A stretch of 64,000 nucleotides of DNA from JAAYBF01 sp963715445 (GCA_963715445.1 OY970240.1:1550001-1614000); one strand, 5' to 3'; shown: positions 16,871 to 24,398, counted from the first letter of the stretch. Notes: generated from the letters alone by a model not told the origin. Translations and numbers: made by a program.

Positions 16871-17575
16871 ATGAGTACTGAAGAGAGTCGAGAGGAACCG
16901 CCACCGATCGCGCCAATCGCGTCGTGGTGGCGACGTGGCCTAGCCGACATCATCGACTTTGCGCTCGAGGCGCTCGTCGTAGTCGTCTGCCTGATCACCG
17001 GACTGCGATGGGGGGTTCTGCCGCTGTGGGTGGCGTACTGTGCCGCCGCCGTCTACTACTGCCCACCCTCTCCCGGCAAGCGCAAGCTCGGCTTGCACGT
17101 GGTACGCAGCGACGGCTCGCCCTGCACGATGGGAGAGCTGCTCAAGCACAAGCTGCTGCAGCTTCCCGCGGTGGTGGCGCTGCTCTTAAAAGGCGCGCCC
17201 CTCTGGAAGATGTCATCGATGTTCGACGGTAGGTGGAGGCGCACCGCGCGCGACCACCTGGAGAGCACCCTCCTCGTCTACTGCCCTGAGCTCAGCGGGA
17301 AGGTGCGAGAGCCAGATCCCGGCCGCGCCGCCCGGGAGGAGAAAAGGACGAGGACGAGGGTGAGGTTCGTGCCGCCTGGGCAGGGGGCGCTGTTCGACGG
17401 CGAGGGCCCGGGCGGCCTCGAAGCTCGCAGCGGAACGGTCCACCGGCGTAACAGCGAGGGAGACCCCCTCTGCGGAGTCGAGAACAAGGCAATGACTCTC
17501 ACCTACGAACGGATCACGTGCCGGCGCTGTCAGCGCTGTTACCGCGGTCCGAGCAAATCGAAGAAGGGAAGTTGA
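16871..17575 (+). CDS. RDD-family membrane protein with zinc-ribbon-like tail
   Basis: The protein has 234 residues. The N-terminal half is an RDD-type membrane domain: WWRRGLADIIDFALEALVV carries the spaced Arg and Asp residues, there are two to three helices (about 28-70), and a later segment resembles the conserved IGLKV-type loop. The C-terminal part is basic and ends in a candidate zinc site formed by a His, CG and ITCRRC (about residues 195-223), a pattern common in small actinobacterial and phage proteins. The combination is unusual. It is the first gene of the plus-strand block and lies 6 bases before the OB-HD gene, so the two are co-transcribed. Confidence 0.6.
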   Translation: MSTEESREEPPPIAPIASWWRRGLADIIDFALEALVVVVCLITGLRWGVLPLWVAYCAAAVYYCPPSPGKRKLGLHVVRSDGSPCTMGELLKHKLLQLPAVVALLLKGAPLWKMSSMFDGRWRRTARDHLESTLLVYCPELSGKVREPDPGRAAREEKRTRTRVRFVPPGQGALFDGEGPGGLEARSGTVHRRNSEGDPLCGVENKAMTLTYERITCRRCQRCYRGPSKSKKGS

Positions 17576-17581
17576 TGGAGC

Positions 17582-18595
17582 ATGAGTGATTCAACCGCAG
17601 CGCAAAGACAGCAGGTCCGGGACCTGAAAGAGGGTGACCGTGTCAGAATGTGCTTAGCCTCCCGCACGGCCGCCGAGCGGATGGGGGGCAGCAGCGGGGT
17701 GAAGTTCGTCGGCGGCGACGACCATAAGAACGTCGCGGTTTTCAGCTGGAAGCTCGGCGAGGAGCTGTGGAAGCTGGTGCCCAAGCCAGACATCCCCCTC
17801 TACGTGGAGGGAGTGTTCTCCGTCCATCCCACGTACGGCCCGCAGATCGAGATCCAGAAGATCCGCCGGGCGGAGGTGGGCGAGTACGACCCGCTGCAGC
17901 TCTACCCGGTGTTCGAGCTGCCGCTGTCCGAGCTGGAGCTTCATCTCGGCAAGCTCCTCGATGGCTTCGACCCCAAGGAGTCGGCTCACCTCCTGAAGCT
18001 GCTCGACCTGCTGATCGTCAGCGGTCCGAAGGCCGAGATGTGGCGCAACGTGCCCGCTCCGACCCTCGGGGAGAAGGGGAAAGCGGCCATGGACGAGGCC
18101 CGCGATGAGGACAGCATCTACGGGTGCCGGCACGGGCTTATGGCCAGTGCGGTGACGGCGGCTGAGTGCGTGAGCGAGCTGGCCAAGATTCACGGGTGGC
18201 CGCACGATGTCGCCGTGGCCTGCGCGCTGCTCAAGCACTACGGCCTGGTCGAAGCCCTCGAGCCTCTCGAGATCGGCTTCCAGATGACGGAGGAGGGCCT
18301 CCTCGAGAAGCCGCCGATGCTCGGCTACAACCTCGTGCGGAACGCGCTCCATAGCATCGACGGCTTCCCTGTGGAGGCGGCCAGAGCGTTGCGGCACGCC
18401 ATCTTGGCCAACGCGGAGGGCACCGCCGTCAACGCCCTCATTCGGGTGGTGAGCGGCGTTTGCGACATCGTCGATACCACCCTCAAGGACGGCAAGTTCC
18501 TCGCTTTCGAGCGGGACGCGGCCGATGGCGAAGTGTGGGGGCCGTACTCCAAGGAAATCGGCGGCCCGGTCTACCTCGGAAACCCTTCCGCCTGA
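17582..18595 (+). CDS. OB-fold/HD protein, degenerate YhaM-like paralogue
   Basis: The protein has 337 residues. Residues about 10-100 look like an OB-fold nucleic-acid-binding domain, and about 115-310 align with the HD domain of the protein encoded at 21792. HGLM is kept (184-187), but the metal-binding HD pair of LLHDMGK is replaced (LLKHYGL, 216-222), and the SHH box is replaced by ANAE. It therefore probably cannot bind metals like YhaM/CBF1-type 3'-5' exonucleases and may act as a binding or regulatory subunit. ATG start; it follows the RDD gene by 6 bases. Confidence 0.65.
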   Translation: MSDSTAAQRQQVRDLKEGDRVRMCLASRTAAERMGGSSGVKFVGGDDHKNVAVFSWKLGEELWKLVPKPDIPLYVEGVFSVHPTYGPQIEIQKIRRAEVGEYDPLQLYPVFELPLSELELHLGKLLDGFDPKESAHLLKLLDLLIVSGPKAEMWRNVPAPTLGEKGKAAMDEARDEDSIYGCRHGLMASAVTAAECVSELAKIHGWPHDVAVACALLKHYGLVEALEPLEIGFQMTEEGLLEKPPMLGYNLVRNALHSIDGFPVEAARALRHAILANAEGTAVNALIRVVSGVCDIVDTTLKDGKFLAFERDAADGEVWGPYSKEIGGPVYLGNPSA

Positions 18596-18699
18596 CTTAA
18601 CCCGCTGCCCTCGGGGTGGCACAGCAGTTCATCTGACCAAGCAGTTGCAGGTCACCCAATCCGGGTGGCTTGTGCGTTCCCAATAAGGAGGGATCACCG

Positions 18700-18843
18700 A
18701 TGGACAGTTCGCCCGCCAAGCGGGCAAGGACGTCCAAGGCCGGAAGAAGGCGAACTCCAAGCAGCCTGAGAGGACTACGCCCCTTGACCCTCAGGGCCTC
18801 GGTATCCAGAAAAGTCCAGGCAGCGAAGTCCAAGTCCAAGTAA
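18700..18843 (+). CDS. Small basic protein MDSSP-type, copy 1
   Basis: This 47-residue protein is very rich in Lys, Arg and Ser and ends in AAKSKSK. The ATG is preceded by a strong AAGGAGGGATCACC ribosome-binding site. The paralogue at 19649 has the same start (MDSSPxKRAR) with the same upstream sequence, while the rest has diverged. Conservation of the translation signal and N-terminus in both copies supports a real gene. Its charge suggests DNA or RNA binding. No family is recognised. Confidence 0.6.
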   Translation: MDSSPAKRARTSKAGRRRTPSSLRGLRPLTLRASVSRKVQAAKSKSK

Positions 18844-18920
18844 GCCAGAGGACTACGCCGCTGGACCCGCGGGGCCGCAGTATCGCTCAGTAGTCGCTTG
18901 AGCGGATCGCTGAGTTCCAG

Positions 18921-18936
18921 CCTGGCGCAAGCCGGG
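18921..18936 (+). promoter_or_regulatory. Leader hairpin with GCAA tetraloop, copy 1
   Basis: CCTGGC and GCCGGG pair around GCAA, a GNRA tetraloop. The same 16 bases occur at 19864 ahead of the paralogous membrane gene. It is likely an RNA leader structure. Confidence 0.5.
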
Positions 18937-19005
18937 TGCTTTCGCATGTCCGAAAACGGTCGCTCCCTATTCAGGGCGGCCACGAATTCAAGTCAGGAGT
19001 ACTCG

Positions 19006-19419
19006 ATGGATGAACGAAACCGACAGAAGATGACTGAGCGGCTGCCCCGGTTGGGGGAACACCTGCTCGATCAGCTCGGTGCTCTGCTGCTGTTCGTGAT
19101 CGTCGCTTCGACGGTTGGCGGTAGCCCGCTGGGCGTGATGGTGGTGGTGATGCTTACCACCCAACTGACGGTAGTGGGTGTGGTGTGGCGTTGCTGGGGC
19201 CGGCGCGCGGCGGTCAAAACGAGCCTCGCCGCCATTCCGGTGATGGTGTTCGCCGGGCCGTTCGCATGCGGCGTCCTCGCCGCGATCGCCTACTACGCGG
19301 TGCCGCTCTGGTACCTGGACGCGACACCGGGCCAGCGTGTGCGTGATGTCGTCGATTTCATCGATGGCCCGAAGCGGACGCTCCGCGAGGTGCTTGGGCG
19401 GATCTTCAAGCGAGCCTAA
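19006..19419 (+). CDS. Small membrane protein of module A, single-repeat form
   Basis: The protein has 137 residues. A charged N-terminus (NRQKMTERLP, shared with the paralogue at 19948) is followed by three to four transmembrane helices between about 20 and 100, and a basic C-terminal tail with GPKRTLREVL. An upstream in-frame ATG at 18946 exists, but in the second copy that ATG opens a separate short leader frame. With a CAGGAG ribosome-binding site just ahead, this supports the start chosen here. Function unknown; size and topology resemble small toxin, holin or immunity-type membrane proteins, without proof. Confidence 0.6.
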   Translation: MDERNRQKMTERLPRLGEHLLDQLGALLLFVIVASTVGGSPLGVMVVVMLTTQLTVVGVVWRCWGRRAAVKTSLAAIPVMVFAGPFACGVLAAIAYYAVPLWYLDATPGQRVRDVVDFIDGPKRTLREVLGRIFKRA

Positions 19420-19444
19420 GGCTGCTCTAGCGACGTAGCTCCCA

Positions 19445-19484
19445 GACCCTCCGGCACAGGTCACGACGACCTGAGCCGGAAGGT
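19445..19484 (+). terminator. Terminator-like hairpin of module A, copy 1
   Basis: GACCCTCCGGC pairs with GCCGGAAGGTC (one mismatch), with a further inner AGGTC/GACCT stem. It lies 25 bases after the membrane gene stop and is followed by GCTTTCTC. The equivalent in copy 2 is perfect. Confidence 0.6.
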
Positions 19485-19648
19485 CGAGCTTTCTCACGCA
19501 GCTCGGCCGGTCGGGCCGAGGTGCCAGAGCCGGTCGAAATCTCGCGTCGCCTGGCTTAACCCCGCGACGCGGCACAGAAGTTCACCTGACCAAAGTTGCA
19601 GGTCACCCAATCCGGGTGGCTTGTGCGTTCCCTAAGGAGGGATCACCG

Positions 19649-19816
19649 ATGGACAGTTCGCCCTCCAAGCGGGCAAGAAGCCCACCACAGAAAGACAGGG
19701 AACCTCCAAGTCCAAGCAGGCTGAGAGGACTACCTCGCCGGACCCTCGGGGCCACGGTGTCCAAAGGAGTTCAAGACCAACGATCACGACCTCGTGATCG
19801 CCCGCGCCGCTACTGA
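19649..19816 (+). CDS. Small basic protein MDSSP-type, copy 2
   Basis: This 55-residue basic protein is rich in Arg, Pro and Ser. It shares the first ten residues and the CTAAGGAGGGATCACCG ribosome-binding region with the gene at 18700, then diverges. An in-frame upstream ATG at 19616 lacks a ribosome-binding site. A GAGGACTAC...GACCC...GGGCC...GT segment of about 40 bases appears once here, once in the copy-1 gene and again just after it, so the module has internal repeats too. Function unknown. Confidence 0.55.
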   Translation: MDSSPSKRARSPPQKDREPPSPSRLRGLPRRTLGATVSKGVQDQRSRPRDRPRRY

Positions 19817-19863
19817 GGGCGCTGCCGCTCAGTAGCCCTTTTGGGCGGATCGCTGAGTTCCAG

Positions 19864-19879
19864 CCTGGCGCAAGCCGGG
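19864..19879 (+). promoter_or_regulatory. Leader hairpin with GCAA tetraloop, copy 2
   Basis: This is identical to the hairpin at 18921. It sits directly before the short leader frame that ends at the start of the membrane gene. Confidence 0.5.
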
Positions 19880-19888
19880 TGCTTTCGC

Positions 19889-19951
19889 ATGTCCGAAAAC
19901 GGTCGCTCCCTATTCAGGGCGGCCACGAATCCAAGTCAGGAGTACAGATGA
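19889..19951 (+). CDS. Putative 20-residue leader peptide
   Basis: A 20-codon frame (MSENGRSLFR...) ends with a TGA that overlaps the ATG of the membrane gene (ATGA). In copy 1 the same frame runs into the membrane gene without a stop. No ribosome-binding site is obvious. It could couple translation, or be a remnant of a longer N-terminus. Confidence 0.35.
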   Translation: MSENGRSLFRAATNPSQEYR

Positions 19952-20694
19952 ATCCCCAAAACCGACAGAAGATGACTGAGCAGCTGCCCTGGTTGGTGGA
20001 GCACCTGCTCGATCCGATCGGCTCCGTGCTGGTGGCGCTGATCTTCGTTTCGACGATCGGCGATATGTCGCTGAGCATGGTGATGTCGCTGATCGCCGGG
20101 CTGACGGCAGTGTTCGCGGTGTGGCATCGCTGGGGCAAGCTCGCGGCGTTCGCCGTGGGCCTCGCTGCCTTCGTGGTGATCTGGACTGTCGGGGCGGCCG
20201 TCGTATGCGGCCTCCTCGTCTGGCCGCTGAGCATGGTGATGTCGCTGATCGTCGGGCTGACGGCAGTGTTCGCGGTGTGGTGCCGCTGGGGCAATCTCGC
20301 GGCGTTCGTCGCTGCCTTCGCTGCCCTCGTCGCGGGCCTCGCTGCCCTCGTGGTGATCTGGATTGCCGGGGCAGCCGTCGTATACGGCCTCCTCGCCTAT
20401 CCGCTGAGCACGGTGATGTCGCTAATCGCTGGGCTAACGGCAGTGTTCGCGGGGTGGTATCGCTGGGGCACGCTCGCGGCTGTCGTCGTGGGCCTCACTG
20501 CCTTCGTAGCGATCTCGATTGTCGAGGCAGCCGTCGTATGCGGTCTCCTCGTCATGATCGCCTACTTCGCCGTGTCGCTCTGGTATCTGGAGGCGGCACC
20601 GGCTGAGTGGGTGCTCGACATCACCTTCGAGTCCAGCGATGGCCCGAAGCGGACGCTTCGCGAGCTGCTCAGGCAGCTCCTCGCGCGTGTCTGA
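19948..20694 (+). CDS. Membrane protein of module A with triplicated segment
   Basis: This 248-residue paralogue of the gene at 19006 keeps the same N-terminus (NRQKMTEQLP) and C-terminus (GPKRTLREL). The centre consists of three tandem copies of a 52-59-residue unit beginning LSMVMSLIAGLTAVFA and ending VVCGLL. At DNA level the units start at about 20071, 20227 and 20404 and are still very similar, so the expansion is recent. Each unit gives two transmembrane helices, for about seven to eight in total. It has a CAGGAG ribosome-binding site. Function unknown. Confidence 0.65.
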   Translation: MNPQNRQKMTEQLPWLVEHLLDPIGSVLVALIFVSTIGDMSLSMVMSLIAGLTAVFAVWHRWGKLAAFAVGLAAFVVIWTVGAAVVCGLLVWPLSMVMSLIVGLTAVFAVWCRWGNLAAFVAAFAALVAGLAALVVIWIAGAAVVYGLLAYPLSTVMSLIAGLTAVFAGWYRWGTLAAVVVGLTAFVAISIVEAAVVCGLLVMIAYFAVSLWYLEAAPAEWVLDITFESSDGPKRTLRELLRQLLARV

Positions 20695-20719
20695 GGCTGC
20701 TCTAGCAACGTAGTTCCCA

Positions 20720-20760
20720 GACCCTCCGGCACAGGTCACTACGACCTGAGCCGGAGGGTC
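20720..20760 (+). terminator. Terminator-like hairpin of module A, copy 2
   Basis: GACCCTCCGGC and GCCGGAGGGTC form a perfect 11-bp stem with an inner AGGTC/GACCT stem. ATCTTTCTC follows. It ends the second module. Confidence 0.65.
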
Positions 20761-20773
20761 GATCTTTCTCACG

Positions 20774-20813
20774 CCGGCGCCACCCGGCGCCACCCGGCGC
20801 CACCCGGCGCCAC
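20774..20813. repeat. Four perfect 10-bp tandem repeats
   Basis: CCGGCGCCAC is repeated four times without change, then ends in an inverted CCGGTGGCG. It sits at the boundary between module A and the next gene. It may vary in copy number by slippage. Confidence 0.85.
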
Positions 20814-20910
20814 CCGGTGGCGCCCAGTGCGTGAGCCAGACGTGGCTTGTCACGCAGTCCGACGGCGTTCAGCGGTCAGCGACGAGCCCGAATCGACACG
20901 AGGTAGGACG

Positions 20911-20933
20911 CCTGTGATCCCAACGGTCACAGG
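20911..20933 (+). promoter_or_regulatory. Inverted repeat before the 20968 gene
   Basis: CCTGTGA and TCACAGG form perfect 7-bp arms around nine bases, 34 bases upstream of the ATG. It could be an operator or a leader hairpin. Confidence 0.5.
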
Positions 20934-20967
20934 TGGATGTGCAACTGCAATTCGAGAGAGGACAACG

Positions 20968-21639
20968 ATGCAAGGCATCGACCGTAGTGAGGCACGTGTG
21001 GCACTTGCCGAATATCAGAAAGATCGCGCAACGAACTTCGCCACGTGGCTGGAGTGGGCTGCGAGGATCCTGCGAAATGCGGCGGATCTGAAGCCCGGCG
21101 ACGAGGGCTTGAAGGTCACCTCGCCGATGCTCATCAGCGTCCTGAAGAAGGGCGCTAGGGACATCTTCCGGCTTCTCATGGAGGATGGCGTGAAGGAGTC
21201 GGTTACCGGGAATCAGGTCGTCTTGGCCAGGGGGAGCAACCCCTCCAATGTGGTCACGCGCATCCTCGCGTGCAGAGACGACGAGTTCACCATTGAGTTT
21301 CTGGCCGACTGTGGGCTTGCAGAGTTGAACGATGCGGCACGCGATCGACTCTGCGAGAACCTCAATGCCGTGTGGTTCCGTCCATGGGTGGACCTCCCTC
21401 CGGAGTTCAAGACGATGTTGCTGCTGGACATTGTCAAGGCACTCAAGGAGCTGGGGGACAAGGTCTCCTTCAAGGAGGCCTTGCAGGACGCCGTGCGGTC
21501 TGGTGACTACAGCAAGGTTGCGACTCTCATGGATGGGCAGAGCACCAAGTCCTCAGAGGATGGTGACGGGTCAGATTCCGACCCTGTGGAGCCTGCCGCA
21601 GAGGACGAGAGCGACGTTCCTGTTCCGCCTGCGGCATAG
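20968..21639 (+). CDS. Hypothetical soluble protein with acidic tail
   Basis: The protein has 223 residues from an ATG after a GAGAGAGGA ribosome-binding site. It is predicted to be mostly helical, with a helical region of about 180 residues and a strongly acidic, low-complexity tail (about 185-223, rich in Ser, Asp, Glu and Pro). No known motif is seen. The acidic tail resembles the acidic linker in the following OB-HD protein. It stands alone between a hairpin upstream and a strong hairpin downstream. Confidence 0.6.
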   Translation: MQGIDRSEARVALAEYQKDRATNFATWLEWAARILRNAADLKPGDEGLKVTSPMLISVLKKGARDIFRLLMEDGVKESVTGNQVVLARGSNPSNVVTRILACRDDEFTIEFLADCGLAELNDAARDRLCENLNAVWFRPWVDLPPEFKTMLLLDIVKALKELGDKVSFKEALQDAVRSGDYSKVATLMDGQSTKSSEDGDGSDSDPVEPAAEDESDVPVPPAA

Positions 21640-21720
21640 GAGTAGCCCGGCCGGTCGGCATTGAGGTGTCAGAGCCGATCGAAAACCTCGGTGCTATGTC
21701 ACCGCCGAGATTAACCCAAA

Positions 21721-21760
21721 AAGAGCCCCGTTGGCCATGAACATGGTCAACGGGGCTCTT
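21721..21760 (+). terminator. Long leader hairpin (AAGAGCCCC...GGGGCTCTT)
   Basis: A 13-bp perfect outer stem (AAGAGCCCCGTTG with CAACGGGGCTCTT) extends inward through GCCATG/CATGGT, so nearly the whole 40 bases pair with a 2-base loop. It is preceded by AAAA and ends in TCTT. It can terminate the gene at 20968, and it also lies just 31 bases before the next ATG, so it may attenuate that gene. Confidence 0.75.
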
Positions 21761-21791
21761 GTCGTTCACGCCTACACGAAAGGAGGCGCTG

Positions 21792-24350
21792 ATGGATATC
21801 ACAGATAACAGCACGATGATCAAGCGCCTCTACTGGCGTGGTGATTTTCTGTACAACGTCCAGGAAGACGATCCGGTTTTCCACGCGCTCGAGGTCGTAT
21901 CCGTAGCGTGGCGAAAGAAGCGCAACGGCGAGCCCTTTCTGGTTCTCGTGATCGGCGACAAGACCCGGGATGTCGACGCGATTGCCTGGGGGGACGTCGC
22001 CACCAAGCTGGGGTGGATTGCCACGCCGGGAGCAGTCCTTGCTATCCGCGGGCACTTCTCGAGCAGCGCCGGCTATGGCGGTCGCGTCACGATCTACGAT
22101 GCGGAGCTGCTCGAGCCGGGGGAGTACGACCCGGGGCACGTGTTCCTCTCCTCACCAGTGCCTCATTTCCGCTTGGTGAAGGAGCTGGAAAAGCTGATCG
22201 ACAGCATCGAGGACCCCTTTCTGGGGGAACTGCTACGCAGATTGCTGCTCGATGATGGCGAGTTCGCGGCACGGTGGCGGGCGATGCCGGCGGCGAAGTT
22301 CTATCACCACCCCTACCGCCATGGATTGATGGAGCACTCGGTGGGCGCGGCGCAGTGCGCTGGCATCCTCGCTTCGTTCCTGCCGGGCGTTGACCGCGGC
22401 CTCGCGATCGCTGGTGAGTTGCTGCACGACATGGGCAAGGTCGAGGCCTACAGGGTGGTCGGGCGAAAGATCGACTTCTCCGATGCCGGTCGCCTGGAGG
22501 GGGAGATCCCCCTCGGGTACTACCGGCTTCGCCGCACGATCGACAAGATCGAGGGCTTCCCCCGCGATCTCGCCCTGAAGCTGCGGCACATCCTGCTCAG
22601 CCATCACGGCAAGATCGAGTACGGCAGCCCGGTTACCCCTCGGCTACGCGAGGCCCTGCTCGTGCACATGATGGACAACCTCGGCGGGACGCTGGGGAGC
22701 TTTGACCGTCTCGAGCGTGGGCTCTGGGAGGGGCAGGTCTGGTCCCGCTGGGATTACGTGCTCCGCGGCTCCGCCTACTTCGGCGGGGCCAGCCTGGAGA
22801 GCGGCCTCTGGGGCTTCCGTGCGGGCGAGGGTGAGATTCCCGGTACGGATGAGCGGGACGATCCTTTCAAGGAGGAGCCCGTCCCGCCGCCGGAGGATGA
22901 CTCCCAGGCCGGGGACCAGCCGCTGCCTCCTGACGATGACGACTTCTTCTTCGACGAGGTGGATGCCCCGCACGGGGATGAGCCCGAGGTGGATGCCCCG
23001 CACGGGGAAGAGCCCGATGTGGACATTCCGCCGGAGCCGGAGCCGGATCCCGTGTCGGAGCCGGAGCCGGATCCCGTGTCGGAGCCGGAGCCGGAGCTGG
23101 AGCCCGAGCCTGGTGTGGATGAGGGTGACGTGTCTGGTGACACCGAAGTGCCTGGTGATGTTGAGCCGGATGGTGTCGTCGAGCCCGAGCCGGAGCCCGA
23201 GCCCGAACCGGTTCAGGGGCCCCGATGGCGGGGCTCGGTGGACCTTTGGTACGACCCGACGGCGGTGCCGCGGAGGCCACCCGTCGATCCGACCCCTCGC
23301 TCAGACGAGCCGGGCGGGCGGACGCCAGCCCCGAGACACCGCAAGCCGCTCGACACCAGCGACCTGCTCGATCGGTACCCGCTGGACAGGTACCTGCTGG
23401 CGTTGGCCAAGGTGCTTGCTCGTTGGGCATCGGAGTCGTTCCCCGAGCTCCCGAACGAGCTGCCAGAGCTCCCCAAACAGGAGCTCTACGGAGCGGCCAG
23501 CAAGGTGGACGTGCGGACCAACGTGATCTTCTTTCACTTGGTTGGCGAGGCTCAGAGCGTCCACTTCCGAGTCGAGCGCGATGTCTACGATCGCTGTGGG
23601 ATCGAACTCGGGCACGGAGTGCGGGTCTTGGTTACCGCCAAGGCAACGTCCAATCCGCAGACGAACCTCCTGCTCCAGGTCGAGAACATGGAGCTGGGCG
23701 GGGGGCCAAAGCAGTCGCCGGGAGAAATGCTGCGCCAGCCGGTGGACGACTATGTGTCGTCACTGGTGCGGATTCTCGCGGCCCGTCTCGGAGCAGAGGT
23801 GCTCGTGGATGTCCGTGAGCTGGAGGTCAGCGGGACGATCGGCGAGGTGTTCGATGGCGCCGCACCTGTCACCTTCGAGCTGAAGGGGGCAGGTGGCTGC
23901 AATGTCGCCTGCGATCTCCGCGAGGAGGCGCAGGTCGATGTGGAGCTCGCTGAAGGCGCGGCCGTCTACGCGACGGTCGTGCCGACGGTGGTCGACCACG
24001 AGCTCCGGCTCGTGGTCAGCAAGCTGGTTCCCGACGGGTCGATGAAGTCTCGGGGCCGTCAGAAGGGAAGCGGCGATCGGACCAAGTGGTGCTTGGAGGT
24101 CATTGCCGCCAATCCCGGCATCGAAACCAAGGAAATCGCGGTCCTGGGTGTCCGTTTCAAGTGCTCAGACCAGGAGTGGAAGTGGCTGAACGAGCCGGAG
24201 AACGGGAAGGAGCTGAACAAGAGGGTAAGCCTTGAGCAGAAGGCTCTCTATCAGGTGTTGAGACGGCTCGAGGACAAGGTCGAGAGCAGACGAGGAGGTG
24301 CAAAGAGGAACAAGAAGTGCTGGTTCGTAATCGATCAGCAGTCCGAATAG
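21792..24350 (+). CDS. Multi-OB-fold/HD protein, YhaM-like candidate nuclease
   Basis: The protein has 852 residues from an ATG after AAAGGAGG. An N-terminal OB-fold (about 30-110) is followed by an HD domain (about 125-310) with its ligands present: HHPYRHGLMEHS (172-183), LLHDMGK with HD at 212-213, LSHHG (269-273) and a later Asp (295). This is the arrangement of YhaM/CBF1 3'-5' exoribonucleases. An acidic, Pro-rich linker with PEPDPVSE repeats (about 365-480) leads to two more OB-like domains (about 540-780) and a winged-helix-like C-terminus (about 780-852). YhaM itself is about 310 residues, so the second half is an extension. An HD phosphohydrolase of another type is possible. Confidence 0.72.
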   Translation: MDITDNSTMIKRLYWRGDFLYNVQEDDPVFHALEVVSVAWRKKRNGEPFLVLVIGDKTRDVDAIAWGDVATKLGWIATPGAVLAIRGHFSSSAGYGGRVTIYDAELLEPGEYDPGHVFLSSPVPHFRLVKELEKLIDSIEDPFLGELLRRLLLDDGEFAARWRAMPAAKFYHHPYRHGLMEHSVGAAQCAGILASFLPGVDRGLAIAGELLHDMGKVEAYRVVGRKIDFSDAGRLEGEIPLGYYRLRRTIDKIEGFPRDLALKLRHILLSHHGKIEYGSPVTPRLREALLVHMMDNLGGTLGSFDRLERGLWEGQVWSRWDYVLRGSAYFGGASLESGLWGFRAGEGEIPGTDERDDPFKEEPVPPPEDDSQAGDQPLPPDDDDFFFDEVDAPHGDEPEVDAPHGEEPDVDIPPEPEPDPVSEPEPDPVSEPEPELEPEPGVDEGDVSGDTEVPGDVEPDGVVEPEPEPEPEPVQGPRWRGSVDLWYDPTAVPRRPPVDPTPRSDEPGGRTPAPRHRKPLDTSDLLDRYPLDRYLLALAKVLARWASESFPELPNELPELPKQELYGAASKVDVRTNVIFFHLVGEAQSVHFRVERDVYDRCGIELGHGVRVLVTAKATSNPQTNLLLQVENMELGGGPKQSPGEMLRQPVDDYVSSLVRILAARLGAEVLVDVRELEVSGTIGEVFDGAAPVTFELKGAGGCNVACDLREEAQVDVELAEGAAVYATVVPTVVDHELRLVVSKLVPDGSMKSRGRQKGSGDRTKWCLEVIAANPGIETKEIAVLGVRFKCSDQEWKWLNEPENGKELNKRVSLEQKALYQVLRRLEDKVESRRGGAKRNKKCWFVIDQQSE

Positions 24351-24371
24351 GGCTGCGCCACAGGTACCGCA

Positions 24372-24398
24372 AAGAGCCCGGCCGATGGTCGGGCTCTT
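24372..24398 (+). terminator. Leader hairpin (AAGAGCCCG...CGGGCTCTT)
   Basis: A 9-bp perfect outer stem plus GCC/GGT closes around a short loop, and the hairpin ends in TCTTCTG. It lies 21 bases after the OB-HD stop and 52 bases before the next ATG. It has the same outer sequence as the hairpins at 21721, 27644 and 28422. Confidence 0.75.

Larger units (their letters stand above)
18593..19500 (+). repeat. Duplicated module A, copy 1
   Basis: This stretch and 19552-20775 have the same order of elements: a TTAACCC start, a GGTCACCCAATCCGGGTGGC stretch, a strong ribosome-binding site, a small basic protein gene (MDSSP...), a GCAA-loop hairpin, a membrane protein gene and a GACCCTCCGGC terminator-like hairpin. 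Similarity is near-identical over long parts of the leaders. It is a direct tandem duplication of about 0.9 kb. Confidence 0.85.
19552..20775 (+). repeat. Duplicated module A, copy 2
   Basis: This is the second copy of the module at 18593. Leaders, ribosome-binding sites, hairpins and the first residues of both proteins are nearly identical. The membrane gene is longer because of an internal triplication. Confidence 0.85.

Noticed and set aside
22970..23220. Short direct repeats in the OB-HD gene
   Set aside because: They encode the in-frame acidic Pro-Glu linker of the protein and need no separate explanation.
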